DNA of 64,000 nt, from the NCBI GenBank assembly GCA_029379385.1, contig CM055612.1, positions 5,518,001-5,582,000 on the forward strand, in the 5' to 3' direction. Positions 63,789-64,000 of this stretch are shown one piece after another. A model generated the notes under the pieces. That model did no database searches and had not been told where the DNA came from. It saw nothing but the letters and a program-made list of their open reading frames with translations. The first letter of the stretch is position 1. Every line of letters begins with the position of its first letter. Origin of the DNA: Quillaja saponaria. Its lineage: Eukaryota > Streptophyta > Magnoliopsida > Fabales > Quillajaceae. Made by a program: the position numbers and the translations under genes.

Positions 63789-64000
63789 CTGATAGTTCCA
63801 GCATAGCAACGTTAGTTATGTGAGAACCACAGACAGGATTCATAATCAAATTACAATAACTGATGTATGTAACAGATTGTTCTCATGCTCATGCCTACAA
63901 AATATTTACAGAAGCATACAAAATAAATAGTTACATAGCTCATAAATAGTAGTTTCAAATCAACTAAAAGTAAAACCTAGAGCATGTTTCACATTTTACC

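Noticed and set aside
1..64000. CRISPR arrays, bacterial operons, tRNA genes
   Set aside because: None seen; eukaryotic gene structure throughout, and no cloverleaf with a proper T-arm was recognised.

Overview
The window is nuclear DNA of a flowering plant, most likely a core eudicot and perhaps a rosid. It is AT-rich, its genes are split by GT..AG introns, and the gene set is plant-specific: leucine-rich-repeat receptor-like proteins (RLPs), a GT47 exostosin, a DREB-type AP2/ERF factor and the strigolactone enzyme CCD8. No bacterial, organellar or viral gene is visible, and there is no intact transposon coding region.

Layout. 1-1746 (minus): 5' part of a mitochondrial calcium-uptake (MICU) gene that runs off the left edge. 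1747-5863: no gene, but three imperfect copies of a repeat module. 5864-8986 (minus): RLP1 (955 aa). 8987-12490: a patchwork of RLP upstream DNA, including a direct duplication, a 5' RLP fragment and a copy of part of an exostosin intron. 13457-16964 (plus): GT47 exostosin (644 aa). 18110-35870: two tandem ~7 kb units carrying RLP2 (1157 aa) and RLP3 (1146 aa), both plus strand, separated by ~4 kb with a CACTA-like transposon end and a duplicated spacer. 41408-42088 (plus): intronless DREB A-4 type ERF gene. 42089-58964: ~17 kb without a gene, holding small MITE-like elements, short repeats and a promoter-like GC-richer island. 58965-61991 (plus): CCD8 in six exons (563 aa). 63047-63788 (minus): two exons at the 3' end of an unidentified gene that runs off the right edge.

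The order exostosin - DREB A-4 ERF - CCD8 matches, from memory, Arabidopsis At4g32790 - At4g32800 - At4g32810 (MAX4), and MICU is At4g32060 on the same arm. The single-copy genes therefore look like an old conserved block into which an RLP cluster has expanded. The RLPs are cell-surface receptors without a kinase domain, the kind that usually signals through a partner kinase. The cluster shows birth-and-death evolution: tandem duplication, loss of phase-matched LRR exons, mosaic exchange between copies, and broken 5' fragments. MICU (mitochondrial Ca2+ uptake), the GT47 enzyme (cell-wall glycan synthesis), ERF (transcription) and CCD8 (strigolactone) are not one pathway.

Exon coordinates were assigned by hand from splice dinucleotides, reading frame and comparison between paralogs. 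For the complete multi-exon genes the joined lengths are exact multiples of three.
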